DNA of 64,000 nucleotides from Chryseobacterium polytrichastri (GCF_900142445.1 NZ_FRAV01000010.1:1-64000), one strand, 5' to 3'; positions 24,478-33,662 are shown, numbered from the stretch's first letter. Made by a program: numbers and translations. Notes: a model not told the origin generated them from the sequence alone.

Positions 24478-26589
24478 ATGAAAAAATATATTTTATGCTT
24501 TTGGATAGGGATTTTGTTTGGGGTGAATATTCAGGCACAAACGTTTTCATCACCCAATGGTCAGTTAAAATTAAATTTTACCATTGAAGAAGGGGGAAGT
24601 CCCTATTATTCTTTAGGCTATAAAGATAAAAGTGTAGTAAAAAACAGTAAGTTAGGGTTTACGATAAAGCCTTCCTATTCTTATGATTCTGAATTTAAGA
24701 TAGAGAATATTGATTATGCTTCTTTTAATAAAAATTGGACCCCGGTTTGGGGACCCAACAAAGAAGTAAATAATCACTACAACGAAATGTTGGTGCATTT
24801 AATTCAGCAGAAAACAGGCTGGAAGCTGGATATAAGATTTAGACTTTTTGATGATGGATTGGGCTTTCGATATGAATTTCCCATTCAATCTGAGTTGAGA
24901 CATTTTACGATTAACAATGAAACAACGACTTTCAATCTAGGGAAAGACTATAAAGCTTTTTGGATTCCTGCAGATTATGATACGAATGAGTTTCCAGTGT
25001 CAACCTCTCAGTTATCTGAAGTTTCGAAACTCATTGATGATGCTAGAAAAGAATCTTTGGCAGCGAAAGCGCCAAGTAAAAGTCTTGCGGTACAGACTCC
25101 GCTAATGTTGAAATCTCAGGACGGACTTTATATCAATATTCATGAGGCAGCTTTGGTTAATTTTCCTGCCATGAGCCTTACTCTTGATGAGAAAAATTTT
25201 AGTTTGTCATCTAATCTTACACCGGATAAAAACGGAGACCGAGGCTTTATTCAAACAGGATCGGTGAGTCCGTGGCGCACCATGATTATCAGTGATGATG
25301 CCAGAAAAATATTGTCATCTAATCTTGTGGTTAACCTTAATGAGCCAAGCAAAATTGAAGATACATCCTGGATAAAACCGATTAAATATATTGGAGTTTG
25401 GTGGGAATATTTTACAGGAGGAGGTTCTACTTGGGCGTACTCTAATAATCAGGATATTAGAATAGGAAAAACAGACTACACAACCTTACCACCCAATGGC
25501 ACTCATGGAGCCAATACGAAACATGTAAAAGAATATATAGATTTCGCGGCAGAAAACGGATTTGATGCTGTCTTGGTAGAAGGCTGGAATGAAGGCTGGG
25601 AAGATAATCAGGCGTACAGGAAAGAACATATTTACAGCTTTACGAAAGCATATCCGGATTTCGATGTAAAGGAGCTTCAGGCATATGCAAAAAGTAAAAA
25701 CGTAAAAATCATCATGCATCACGAAACCACATCTTCTGTTGTAGACTATGAAAGACAGCTTAATGATGGTTTTAAGTTTATGAAAGACAATGGTTATGAT
25801 GCGGTGAAAACGGGATATGTAGGACCTATTATTCCCCGAAGTGAATATCATGACGGGCAATGGATGGTGAATCATTATCAATATGTTGTGGAAACGGCTG
25901 CCCGATATCGTATCATGGTCAATTCACATGAAGCCGTGCGCCCAACGGGTTTGTATAGAACTTTCCCCAACTGGATTGCTCAGGAATCGGCAAGAGGAAC
26001 TGAGTTTGAATCTTTTAGTGGAAACAAGCCCGATCATACAACCATTTTACCGTTTACCCGACTGATAGGAGGTCCTATGGATTATACACCGGGAATATTT
26101 GAAGGAGATCTATCCGTATATGGCAATAACAAAGCGCAGTTAAGTACAACGCTTACCAAACAATTGGCTCTTTATGTTACGATGTATAGCCCTCTTCAGA
26201 TGGCAGCAGATTTAATTGAAAACTATAAAAAATATCCTGATGCTTTTCAGTTTATTAAGGATGTGGCTGTAGATTGGGATTCTTCCTATATTCTTGAAGC
26301 AGAGCCTGGAGATTATGTTACCATTGCAAGAAAAGCAAAAAATAAGAATGAATGGTTTGTGGGAAGTATTACGGATGAGAACCCAAGAGAAGCGGTTGTA
26401 AATTTATCGTTTTTGCCTAGAGGAGAAAAATTTGAAGCAACGATATATAAAGATGGAAAACAGGCGAGCTGGAATCATAATCCTAAGAGCTATGAGATTT
26501 CTAAGCAACAAGTGAAATCAAACGAAACATTGAAAATAAAAGTAGCTCCCGGAGGAGGTTTTGCAATAAGTATTAAAGCTTTGAAATAA
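24478..26589 (+). CDS. GH97 alpha-glucosidase, inverting subgroup
   Basis: This 703-residue exported enzyme (signal peptide ending near NIQAQ) has the GH97 layout: N-terminal beta-sandwich, central barrel, C-terminal cap. The motifs KTGYVG, VNSHEAVRPTG and ESARGTEFESF correspond to the inverting enzymes such as SusB, with Glu in HEA as base and Glu in GTEF as acid region. Retaining GH97 alpha-galactosidases carry an Asp nucleophile (KIDFM) instead. The start at 24478 follows a terminator hairpin, so an upstream extension is rejected. In an N-glycan locus it may remove the glucose caps of immature high-mannose glycans; this is inference. Confidence 0.92.
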   Translation: MKKYILCFWIGILFGVNIQAQTFSSPNGQLKLNFTIEEGGSPYYSLGYKDKSVVKNSKLGFTIKPSYSYDSEFKIENIDYASFNKNWTPVWGPNKEVNNHYNEMLVHLIQQKTGWKLDIRFRLFDDGLGFRYEFPIQSELRHFTINNETTTFNLGKDYKAFWIPADYDTNEFPVSTSQLSEVSKLIDDARKESLAAKAPSKSLAVQTPLMLKSQDGLYINIHEAALVNFPAMSLTLDEKNFSLSSNLTPDKNGDRGFIQTGSVSPWRTMIISDDARKILSSNLVVNLNEPSKIEDTSWIKPIKYIGVWWEYFTGGGSTWAYSNNQDIRIGKTDYTTLPPNGTHGANTKHVKEYIDFAAENGFDAVLVEGWNEGWEDNQAYRKEHIYSFTKAYPDFDVKELQAYAKSKNVKIIMHHETTSSVVDYERQLNDGFKFMKDNGYDAVKTGYVGPIIPRSEYHDGQWMVNHYQYVVETAARYRIMVNSHEAVRPTGLYRTFPNWIAQESARGTEFESFSGNKPDHTTILPFTRLIGGPMDYTPGIFEGDLSVYGNNKAQLSTTLTKQLALYVTMYSPLQMAADLIENYKKYPDAFQFIKDVAVDWDSSYILEAEPGDYVTIARKAKNKNEWFVGSITDENPREAVVNLSFLPRGEKFEATIYKDGKQASWNHNPKSYEISKQQVKSNETLKIKVAPGGGFAISIKALK

Positions 26590-26632
26590 TTAAAAGGGTT
26601 TATTATTTCAGGACTAAACAACGCTATAAAAG

Positions 26633-26661
26633 AAAACAGCTCCAATTTTTGGAGCTGTTTT
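26633..26661. terminator. Bidirectional terminator
   Basis: A 13-bp perfect stem AAAACAGCTCCAA (26633-26645) and TTGGAGCTGTTTT (26649-26661) with A and T tracts on both sides. It lies between the convergent GH97 gene and TonB-receptor gene and can serve both. Confidence 0.92.
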
Positions 26662-26685
26662 TATTAATATTAAAATAAGTTATTT

Positions 26686-29382
26686 CTAGAAAGTTACATC
26701 TAATCCAACATAGAAATTAGCTTTCATAATTGGGGCATACACCATTCCGCCATCAAAGTAGTTTCCGAAAGGGTTTCTGAAATCTACAATCGCATTTTTC
26801 TGGTAATAAGACGTTAAATTCTCCCCGCCAACATACGCTCTGATCTTTTTATTGAAATTTCTTGAAACCTGAGCATTCAAAACTGCATAAGATTCTGAAT
26901 AAGTAGGCAATTGAAATTCTTCTGGATTGCTTGATGTGTTAGGAAGTCTTTGCTTTCCAACCCAGTTTAAAGTGGTATCAAAACTCCAGAATGCACCTTT
27001 ATCATTTTTGTTGGTTGAATAGGCAAGGTTTACAAAACCTCTGTGCTTAGCCATGAAAGGGATTTCTCTTCTTCCATCCAGATAATCAGCCTGAACATCA
27101 TAATACTTATAGGCTAATCTTACATCAAAGTTTTTGAAAGGCGTAAAATCCCATTGTGTTTGAAAAGAGTTCGCAAAAGATTTACCTTCTAGGTTATAGA
27201 AAGTCAATTGTTGAGGTGAACGATCTAGATCAACCAAAACTTGATTCTGGAAATCTGTTCTGAAGAAATCTGCAATAATTGAAGATTTTCTTCCAAAGAT
27301 CTTGAATTCCTGTTGTAAACTGATCCCGTAATTCCAAGCAATTTCAGGCTTTAAACCATAGATGCTTCCATTATTTTGTAAGATCTGAATATTTCTATTA
27401 GACGCAAAATATTGTTGATTTTCAGCAAAAACATTCGCGGTTCTAAAACCTCTTCCTGCAGAAAGTCTCAAAATAGTCTGTGGAGTGAAATCATATTTAA
27501 AGTTCAATCTCGGCGTAAACTGAGTTCCTGCTAAATTGTGGAAATCGGCTCTGGCTCCAGCGACTAAAGTATATTTTAATCCGGTCAACGTATATTCCGC
27601 AAAAATTCCCGGAACAATTTCGTTTCTTTTGAAATTATCTGTCAAATACGTTTCATCATAACCATCATACATAAAACTTGCACCTGCTTTATATTTGTGG
27701 TTGGTATTCCCTAAAATACTTTCAAAAATTAAATTTGAGTAATACGTCTGCTGCTTTCCTGAATAATTTCTAAGACCGAAAAAACTGTCCTGCTGGTGAT
27801 AAACATATTGGTTCATCCAGCCTAAACTTTGGTAAGGTTTACCTTTAAAAACATATCCTGTTTTATTCCAAACCTGAAATCTTGAGATGTTAATTCCAAC
27901 ACCGTAAGCGGTTTGCTTATCCTGAGGCAGTTGTTTGTTGAAATCTGTTTGTCCTGCCGTTCTTTCATCCTTGATGAAGTTAATTCCAAAGTGTGAACCG
28001 AAACCTGACTTTTCTAAATCGTTATAATTAAGCAAATAAGCTGTGTTGATTTGAGTTCCTTTTGGACGGTCAAGAAAACCGTCTTTATTCATATCGGTAT
28101 TACCGAAAGTTCCGTTTCCGTGAAGTAAAAACGTTTGAGACCATTTTTCATTAATCTTTGAAACGTTGGTAATATTGGCTTCGGCTCTTCCATTAAAATC
28201 AGAAAAAAGATTTAATGAAGTTTCAGGTTCTTTAGAGTTTTTTAAAAGCTCTGTATTAATCTGTCCTGTAATACTTTCATATCCGTTGGTAACGGTGCTT
28301 CCTCCTTTGGTTAATTGGATGCTTTCGATCCATCTTCCGGGAATAAAGCTTAATCCATAAGCAGAGGCTAATCCTCTGATTTCAGGTAATAATTCTTTAG
28401 TTAAACTCGTGTATTTTTGGTCTAAGCCTAACATTTTCAATTGTTTTGTTCCTGTAACGGCATTGCTGAAAGAAACATCAACCGTTGCATTGGTTTCAAA
28501 ACTTTCAGACAAATTACAACAAGCTGCTTTTAATAATTCTTTTTTATCGATATTAAAAACCAATCCTGCTTCTTTCTTGCTTAAAGATGTTGCTGTTTTT
28601 CCCCCTGTTAGAACAACGCCTTCAATGCTTTTTTCACGATTGTCATGACCTTCATGGCTTTCGTTTGTATCAATTGTTTCCTTGTGTTCTGCGTGTTCAG
28701 ACGTTGCACCTTCTTCATAATGTACATTAGGATTCTTTTCTCCTAATGCAATTTCTCTGTCATACAAACAACATCCCGGAAGGTTTTTATAGGTGGCATC
28801 TGATGATTTATACTTTTCATTATCATGACCCACATCTGCAATTTTCTTTAAAATTTTATCTGCTGAGGTTTTTGATGAATCAAAATCTAATGTTACGGTT
28901 TGCTTTTCTGCATTCCAGTCTGCGGAATTGGCACCTGCCTCTTTTGCTGCTTTTTCAATTCTTGCTTTACAAGACGCACAGTTTCCTTTTACATAAAATT
29001 CATTTTCTTTTTTATGCTGATGATCGTGTGCTTCTACAGGAGTTGGGTGAAGATTTCTGTCATAATGACAACATCCCGGAAGACTTTCATAGGTCTCATT
29101 TGATGCTTTGAATTTTTCATTGTCATGTCCTGCTCCTGCCACTTTCTTCAAGATCTCATCAGTTGAAATATTGCTGTCTGTTTCTAAGGTTAAGGTTTGT
29201 GATTCAATAGAATAACGGGCTTCTTTTGCGCCTGCTTTTTTAGCGGTTGTTTCTATTCTTTCCTTACACATTTCGCAGTTTCCTTTTACTTTGAACTGGT
29301 TTTTAGAAAGATTTTGAGCAAAAATAATTTGGGTAAATAATAAGAATGCACCAAGAATTATCTTGGAAATATATAATTTCAT
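26686..29382 (-). CDS. TonB-dependent receptor with tandem N-terminal HMA domains
   Basis: This 898-residue outer-membrane receptor has a signal peptide ending near IFAQ. Two heavy-metal-associated (HMA) domains follow: residues about 28-100 with CxxC at 36-39, and about 127-200 with CxxC at 135-138. Each is followed by LPGCC (Cys104-105 and 204-205). A His-rich linker (about 215-247) leads to a TonB plug (about 255-400, with another Cys pair in KAACCNLSE) and a barrel ending in NFYVGLDVTF. HMA domains normally carry copper or similar metals in the cytoplasm; here they would lie in the periplasm. It is downstream of two metal-ligand-rich genes. Confidence 0.92.
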   Translation of the reverse strand: MKLYISKIILGAFLLFTQIIFAQNLSKNQFKVKGNCEMCKERIETTAKKAGAKEARYSIESQTLTLETDSNISTDEILKKVAGAGHDNEKFKASNETYESLPGCCHYDRNLHPTPVEAHDHQHKKENEFYVKGNCASCKARIEKAAKEAGANSADWNAEKQTVTLDFDSSKTSADKILKKIADVGHDNEKYKSSDATYKNLPGCCLYDREIALGEKNPNVHYEEGATSEHAEHKETIDTNESHEGHDNREKSIEGVVLTGGKTATSLSKKEAGLVFNIDKKELLKAACCNLSESFETNATVDVSFSNAVTGTKQLKMLGLDQKYTSLTKELLPEIRGLASAYGLSFIPGRWIESIQLTKGGSTVTNGYESITGQINTELLKNSKEPETSLNLFSDFNGRAEANITNVSKINEKWSQTFLLHGNGTFGNTDMNKDGFLDRPKGTQINTAYLLNYNDLEKSGFGSHFGINFIKDERTAGQTDFNKQLPQDKQTAYGVGINISRFQVWNKTGYVFKGKPYQSLGWMNQYVYHQQDSFFGLRNYSGKQQTYYSNLIFESILGNTNHKYKAGASFMYDGYDETYLTDNFKRNEIVPGIFAEYTLTGLKYTLVAGARADFHNLAGTQFTPRLNFKYDFTPQTILRLSAGRGFRTANVFAENQQYFASNRNIQILQNNGSIYGLKPEIAWNYGISLQQEFKIFGRKSSIIADFFRTDFQNQVLVDLDRSPQQLTFYNLEGKSFANSFQTQWDFTPFKNFDVRLAYKYYDVQADYLDGRREIPFMAKHRGFVNLAYSTNKNDKGAFWSFDTTLNWVGKQRLPNTSSNPEEFQLPTYSESYAVLNAQVSRNFNKKIRAYVGGENLTSYYQKNAIVDFRNPFGNYFDGGMVYAPIMKANFYVGLDVTF

Positions 29383-29448
29383 TTGTTTAAAATTTAGATT
29401 AATTAAAAAATCGGTCCATTATAAAATAATGAACTGGTTGATATGTAA

Positions 29449-29823
29449 TTAACCTAGTTTGGGCGGTTGCCAGATATCTTTTAAACCATCTGAAACATAA
29501 GGATCAGAATATTGAAATTGTAAATTTTGTGTAAGATTAAAATTAGATAAATCTAAAGATAATAAAGATTTAGAAGGGGTAATTTCTAAAAATGGAGCGC
29601 AAGAGACGCACAATGTACAGCAATCATCATTACAAGATGATTTACTTTCTTTGTCTTTAGAGTGATGTTCTTTTGATGAAGTGTGATGGTTTTTGCAACA
29701 ATCATCTGATTTTGACTCTTTTTTGCAGCAAGTTTCCTGTGAAGCCTGAGCATAAAAGTTATCCTTTGGAATCAAAAAAATCCCCAAGCAGAAAATGATC
29801 GTCAAAATCTGTACTAGTTTCAC
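29449..29823 (-). CDS. Small exported Cys/His-rich protein, probable metal binder
   Basis: This 124-residue protein has an N-terminal hydrophobic signal (VQILTIIFCLGIFLI). The mature part is dense in metal ligands: CC at 32-33, 42-43 and 68-69, single Cys at 64, 72 and 75, and His pairs around 46-54. It ends in DIWQPPKLG. The composition and PP-containing tail resemble the Bacteroidota HYC_CC_PP family, but I am not certain. It lies between the repeat lipoprotein and the HMA-TonB receptor on the same strand, so a role in copper or heavy-metal handling is inferred. Confidence 0.75.
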   Translation of the reverse strand: MKLVQILTIIFCLGIFLIPKDNFYAQASQETCCKKESKSDDCCKNHHTSSKEHHSKDKESKSSCNDDCCTLCVSCAPFLEITPSKSLLSLDLSNFNLTQNLQFQYSDPYVSDGLKDIWQPPKLG

Positions 29824-29842
29824 GATTGCAAATTTACAAAAA

Positions 29843-30451
29843 TTATGGCAAAGGTTCTCCTACTTTTAATGAACAACTATGAAAAGGCTCACCATGAGCA
29901 GGATTTAATTTTGGTTTTTCACCCATTGCAAGAGCTTGTTGAGGAGCTGGTGCAGGAGTAGTCTGAACATTTGTTGGAGTGGCTTGTGGAGCTGGTTTGC
30001 TGCTTAAAGGCTGCCCAACAGGGATGTCGCATCTATGACCTGGTTGCCCATGTGGAGGATTCATTCCGGGAGCTGTTTTCGTCGCCTGATTTTTATCAGG
30101 AACTATAATTTGTCCTGCTGGTAATGTATTAGGATCAACTTGAACGGCATTAGGAACGGTATTAACAGCGACGTTTTGAGCGGGAGCAGGTGTACTATTC
30201 AAGGGTTGTCCAACAGGAATATCGCATCGGTGACCTGGCTGTCCATGTGCAGGATTCATTCCTGGTGCTGCAATAGAAGCGGCGGCTGGGCTGGAAATTC
30301 CGGCTTGATCTAAAATAGACGGTTGAGGCGTATTGACAACTGCGTTTGATTGAACGCTGGTTTCTTCCTTTATATATGTTGCCTTTTCGTCTTTTTTACA
30401 AGAAACGGTTAATAGTGAAACAGCTATAAAGCCTAAAAATGTATTTTTCAT
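29843..30451 (-). CDS. Lipoprotein with three His/Cys repeats
   Basis: This 202-residue lipoprotein has lipobox LLTVSC (Cys18). Three copies of a 23-residue unit follow at about 61-84, 127-149 and 179-202, with core NPxHGxPxHxC. The first two are nearly identical (HGQPGHRCDIPVGQPL) and the third has diverged (HGEPFHSCSLKVGEPL). Pro/Ala-rich linkers separate them. The repeated His-His-Cys pattern suggests metal binding, in keeping with the Cys-rich protein and HMA receptor downstream. The function is not established. Confidence 0.78.
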   Translation of the reverse strand: MKNTFLGFIAVSLLTVSCKKDEKATYIKEETSVQSNAVVNTPQPSILDQAGISSPAAASIAAPGMNPAHGQPGHRCDIPVGQPLNSTPAPAQNVAVNTVPNAVQVDPNTLPAGQIIVPDKNQATKTAPGMNPPHGQPGHRCDIPVGQPLSSKPAPQATPTNVQTTPAPAPQQALAMGEKPKLNPAHGEPFHSCSLKVGEPLP

Positions 30452-30471
30452 ATCCAGAATTGGTATGAAAC

Positions 30472-30509
30472 AAAATTAGCAAAACATTTTTAATTGTTTT
30501 GCTAATTTT
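30472..30509 (-). terminator. AT-rich hairpin between the response regulator and lipoprotein genes
   Basis: Fifteen-bp perfect stem AAAATTAGCAAAACA (30472-30486) and TGTTTTGCTAATTTT (30495-30509) with an 8-nt loop. On the minus strand it follows the response-regulator stop. The far arm also contains TAATTTTG (30471-30478), a possible -7 box for the lipoprotein gene. Confidence 0.6.
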
Positions 30510-30532
30510 ATATTTATAATCTTGTTTTAGAA

Positions 30533-31219
30533 CTAATTTTTAACTAAAAGCCTAAATCCTTCTCCATGAACATTGATAATTTCCAATCCTTCGTCATCTT
30601 TTAATAATTTACGAAGCTTAGCAATATAAACGTCCATACTTCTTGCGGTGAAGTAGTTTTCTTTTTTCCAGATTTTTCTTAATGCAAGATCTCTAGGCAT
30701 AAAGTCATTTCTGTGGATACAAAGAAGTTTAAGCAATTCATTTTCTTTTGGAGAAAGTTTGTATTCTTTGTCACCCACTCTCAATTGTCTTAGCATAGAA
30801 TCAAAGAAGATATTACTGATCTTGAATTGTTCCTGTTCTTCATTTTCTAATGTAGAACTTCTTTGAAGGATAGCTTTTATTTTGTATAGAAGTAGTTCAG
30901 TATCAAAAGGTTTTGTGATATAGTCATCAGCTCCCAATTGATATCCTTTTAATATATCTTCTCTCATATTTCTTGCCGTCAAGAAAATGATAGGAGTGTT
31001 TTTATCGATTTTTTTTACGTCTTCAGCTAATGAGAATCCGTCTTTTTTCGGCATCATGACATCGAAAATACAAATGTCGAATTCGTTTTCGGTAAATTCT
31101 TTCAATCCCTGTTCTCCATCTACTGCCAGTGTAACTTCAAAATTATTGATCGTTAAATAATCTTTCAATACTGCTCCGAAACTCTGATCGTCTTCTACTA
31201 ATAATATTCTGTTGCTCAT
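30533..31219 (-). CDS. OmpR-family response regulator
   Basis: This 228-residue regulator has an N-terminal receiver domain (1-118) with acidic pair Glu9/Asp10, phospho-acceptor Asp53 in CIFDVMMPKKDG and a Lys in YITKPF. A C-terminal winged-helix DNA-binding domain follows (about 130-227; ELLKLLCIHRNDFMPRD and MDVYIAKLRKLLKDD). Its kinase partner lies 91 bp upstream. The arrangement resembles the Bacteroides RprY/RprX pair. It may control the metal genes downstream, which is inferred from proximity only. Confidence 0.93.
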   Translation of the reverse strand: MSNRILLVEDDQSFGAVLKDYLTINNFEVTLAVDGEQGLKEFTENEFDICIFDVMMPKKDGFSLAEDVKKIDKNTPIIFLTARNMREDILKGYQLGADDYITKPFDTELLLYKIKAILQRSSTLENEEQEQFKISNIFFDSMLRQLRVGDKEYKLSPKENELLKLLCIHRNDFMPRDLALRKIWKKENYFTARSMDVYIAKLRKLLKDDEGLEIINVHGEGFRLLVKN

Positions 31220-31310
31220 AGTTTTAAAAATTAAAAATTAAAAAGTAAGAATGAAATCACTCATCGTACTTTCTTAATTATATTGTTATTTGGGTTCCTA
31301 TTTATTTTAA

Positions 31311-32858
31311 TTAACTCATTGGAAGTTTTATCGTGAAAGTACTTCCTTTATCTTTCTGAGAATCTACAATTACTTCTCCTTTATGCAGTTCTACAATCTT
31401 TTTTACGTAGGAAAGACCAAGGCCTTGTCCTTTTACATTATGAATATTTCCTGTTTCTTCTCTAAAGAATTTATCGAAAATTTTGGTTCTGTTTTGGGTT
31501 TCCATCCCCATTCCTTTATCGGAAATTTCAATTACATATAAGTTACCTTCATTGCTGGTTCTTACATGAATTTCAGGAGTCTCAGGAGAATATTTATTGG
31601 CGTTGTCTAATAAATTGACTAACATATTTGAAATATGAAATTCATCTATTTTAAAAATATATTTATCAGCTGTAAACTCCTGTGTAAGCGAGCCGTTTCT
31701 TTGTTTTACAATCAGGTTGAATGATTCGGTAGTCCTTTTTATGAGCTCTCTAACGTTGGTTTCTCTTAAGAAGAGTTCAACTTCATTTCTTTCTAATTTG
31801 GACATGTTGAGGACATTCTCAACCTGCTTTTTCATCCTTAAATTCTCCTGCTTGATCAATTCTGAATAGTACTTAACTTTATCAGGATTGGTAGCAATTT
31901 TATCATTGGCTAATGAATCTGTTGCTACGGAAATGGTTGCTAAAGGTGTTTTAAATTCATGAGACATATTATTAATGAAGTCTGTTTTTACTTCAGCCAA
32001 TTTTTTCTGCCTCATCATATAATTAATGGAAATAATATAGATTCCTAAAATAGTCAACAATGAAAGGAAAGTCCCTAAAAGCATAGGCCAATTGTTCATG
32101 GCTAATGAATATTCTTTTTTAGGAAATACTAATGCTAAAGAATATAAAGTACGTTCTTTATTATCTGTAAAAAGCGGATAACTGTAAGGTGTATTATCTT
32201 TTTTGTCTTTATAGTCTTTGTTTACAATACTTGTAATATTGTTATTTTTATCAGTAACACCATACCCAAACTTTGCAGAAATCCCTCTTATTTTAAGCTC
32301 TTTTGTAATGATAGAATCTAGAACTTTATCGTCAACTCTTTTGGTAATTGGTAAATTGTTTCCATAGACTTTAGCAAACTCTTTTATGGTATAATCCCCA
32401 TTTTCAATATCATTATTGAGTTCTGTGGTAAGTTGCTGGGGCTTCGTAGTGTCCCTTTTTATTTTATAAGCGGCTTCATCACTGTAAAGGGTAGTCCATT
32501 TTATAGAATCTCCTCTTTGCGAAATAGGAAGCTGCGTTTTCTCAATAATATTTTTGGCATAAATAATCTGTCTCTGAGTTCCAGAATCTTCTACTTGCTG
32601 AATGGTGGTTAAAGAAGGTTGATTCTTGCTGGCAATAACATTTTTACGGAAATTTTTATTGTCTTGATTCATGTATTTCTCTAACTCAATTTCAGTAACA
32701 CTTTTGGCAGTGCTTTCTAACGCAGAATAGACCTTACTTGTAAAGTCTTGTTCAAGTGCAGTATAATATCTTTTCAGCCAATAAAATTGGAGTGTAACAA
32801 AGACAATCAGTGAGATGGTCATAAACACCGAAATTATTGGGATGAACTTATTATTCAT
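31311..32858 (-). CDS. Membrane sensor histidine kinase
   Basis: This 515-residue kinase has one membrane segment at about 7-27 and another at about 258-280. They flank a periplasmic sensor of about 230 residues that I do not recognise. The dimerisation domain follows with phospho-acceptor His300 (NNMSHEFKTPL), then a HATPase domain with NLLDNANKYSPE, ISDKGMGME and GQGLGLSYVKKI. It is paired with the downstream OmpR-type regulator on the same strand. Confidence 0.93.
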   Translation of the reverse strand: MNNKFIPIISVFMTISLIVFVTLQFYWLKRYYTALEQDFTSKVYSALESTAKSVTEIELEKYMNQDNKNFRKNVIASKNQPSLTTIQQVEDSGTQRQIIYAKNIIEKTQLPISQRGDSIKWTTLYSDEAAYKIKRDTTKPQQLTTELNNDIENGDYTIKEFAKVYGNNLPITKRVDDKVLDSIITKELKIRGISAKFGYGVTDKNNNITSIVNKDYKDKKDNTPYSYPLFTDNKERTLYSLALVFPKKEYSLAMNNWPMLLGTFLSLLTILGIYIISINYMMRQKKLAEVKTDFINNMSHEFKTPLATISVATDSLANDKIATNPDKVKYYSELIKQENLRMKKQVENVLNMSKLERNEVELFLRETNVRELIKRTTESFNLIVKQRNGSLTQEFTADKYIFKIDEFHISNMLVNLLDNANKYSPETPEIHVRTSNEGNLYVIEISDKGMGMETQNRTKIFDKFFREETGNIHNVKGQGLGLSYVKKIVELHKGEVIVDSQKDKGSTFTIKLPMS

Positions 32859-33058
32859 TAGTATATTTTATTGTTTTTAGAATTATGAATGTTAAAATTA
32901 ATTGTTTTAAGACTTGATAAACAAAAAACGAGCCAAAAAATTGTGTAATTTTTCTTAAAACTACGATTTTTAACATTTTATTATAAATTTATGAATACAG
33001 AACATAGGAAAAGCCCTGTCATAAATTAAAATAGTAAATTTATTACAAATAATTACTT

Positions 33059-33544
33059 ATGGAATCTATTATGATTTTTAACAAAGATTTTGACTCGAAG
33101 AGTGTTTATGTAATGAAAATTTTTCACGCAGATGTTTCAAAAGTGTGGAATTATTTCACCGAATCTCATTTATTGGATGAATGGTGGGCTCCGAAACCAT
33201 GGAAATGTGAAACTAAAAAACAGGATTTTAAAGAAGGAGGAATTTGGTTGTATTCAATGGTTGGTCCAGAAGGAGAGAGGCATTATGCTCAAGTAAAGTA
33301 CGGTGAAATTATGGAGCATAGAAGTTTTGACGGTATCGCTTCATTTTGTAATGAGGAGGGAGATGTTGATGAAAATGTTTCTGGGTCACAATGGCTTGTT
33401 GGATTTACAGGAGTGGAAGAAGGTGCAAAAGTGACAATCAATATTCATTTCGCGTCGGAGGAAGCGATGAAGAAGCAATTAGAAATGGGTTTTGAAGAAG
33501 GCTTTACAATGGGATTGAGTCAATTAGAAGAGATTTTAAAATAA
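33059..33544 (+). CDS. SRPBCC/AHSA1-domain protein
   Basis: This 161-residue protein is of the START-like SRPBCC superfamily, close to the activator-of-Hsp90 (AHSA1)/YndB group. FHADVSKVWNYFTESHLLDEWWAPKPW is the typical first strand and helix, and the C-terminal helix (MGLSQLEEIL) closes the lipid-binding cavity. It has no signal peptide. These small proteins bind hydrophobic ligands, and the ligand here is unknown. An in-frame ATG four codons in is also possible as the start. Confidence 0.82.
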   Translation: MESIMIFNKDFDSKSVYVMKIFHADVSKVWNYFTESHLLDEWWAPKPWKCETKKQDFKEGGIWLYSMVGPEGERHYAQVKYGEIMEHRSFDGIASFCNEEGDVDENVSGSQWLVGFTGVEEGAKVTINIHFASEEAMKKQLEMGFEEGFTMGLSQLEEILK

Positions 33545-33550
33545 TTTAAG

Positions 33551-33570
33551 CCATTAAGATTTGATTAAGT
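33551..33570. repeat. Dispersed 20-bp repeat, copy 2
   Basis: Identical to 3926-3945, again just beyond the stop codon of a gene. Confidence 0.7.
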
Positions 33571-33662
33571 TGTTAAGGATATTAAGTTTACTTTGTGTGA
33601 GACTTAAAAATCAGAATGATTTTCTTAATTAAGCTTAATTCTTAAAATGATCTTCATAGTTT

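Noticed and set aside
28746..29111. Plus-strand open frame of about 121 codons opposite the HMA region of the TonB receptor.
   Set aside because: It mirrors the tandem HMA repeats of the real gene and shows no protein features of its own.
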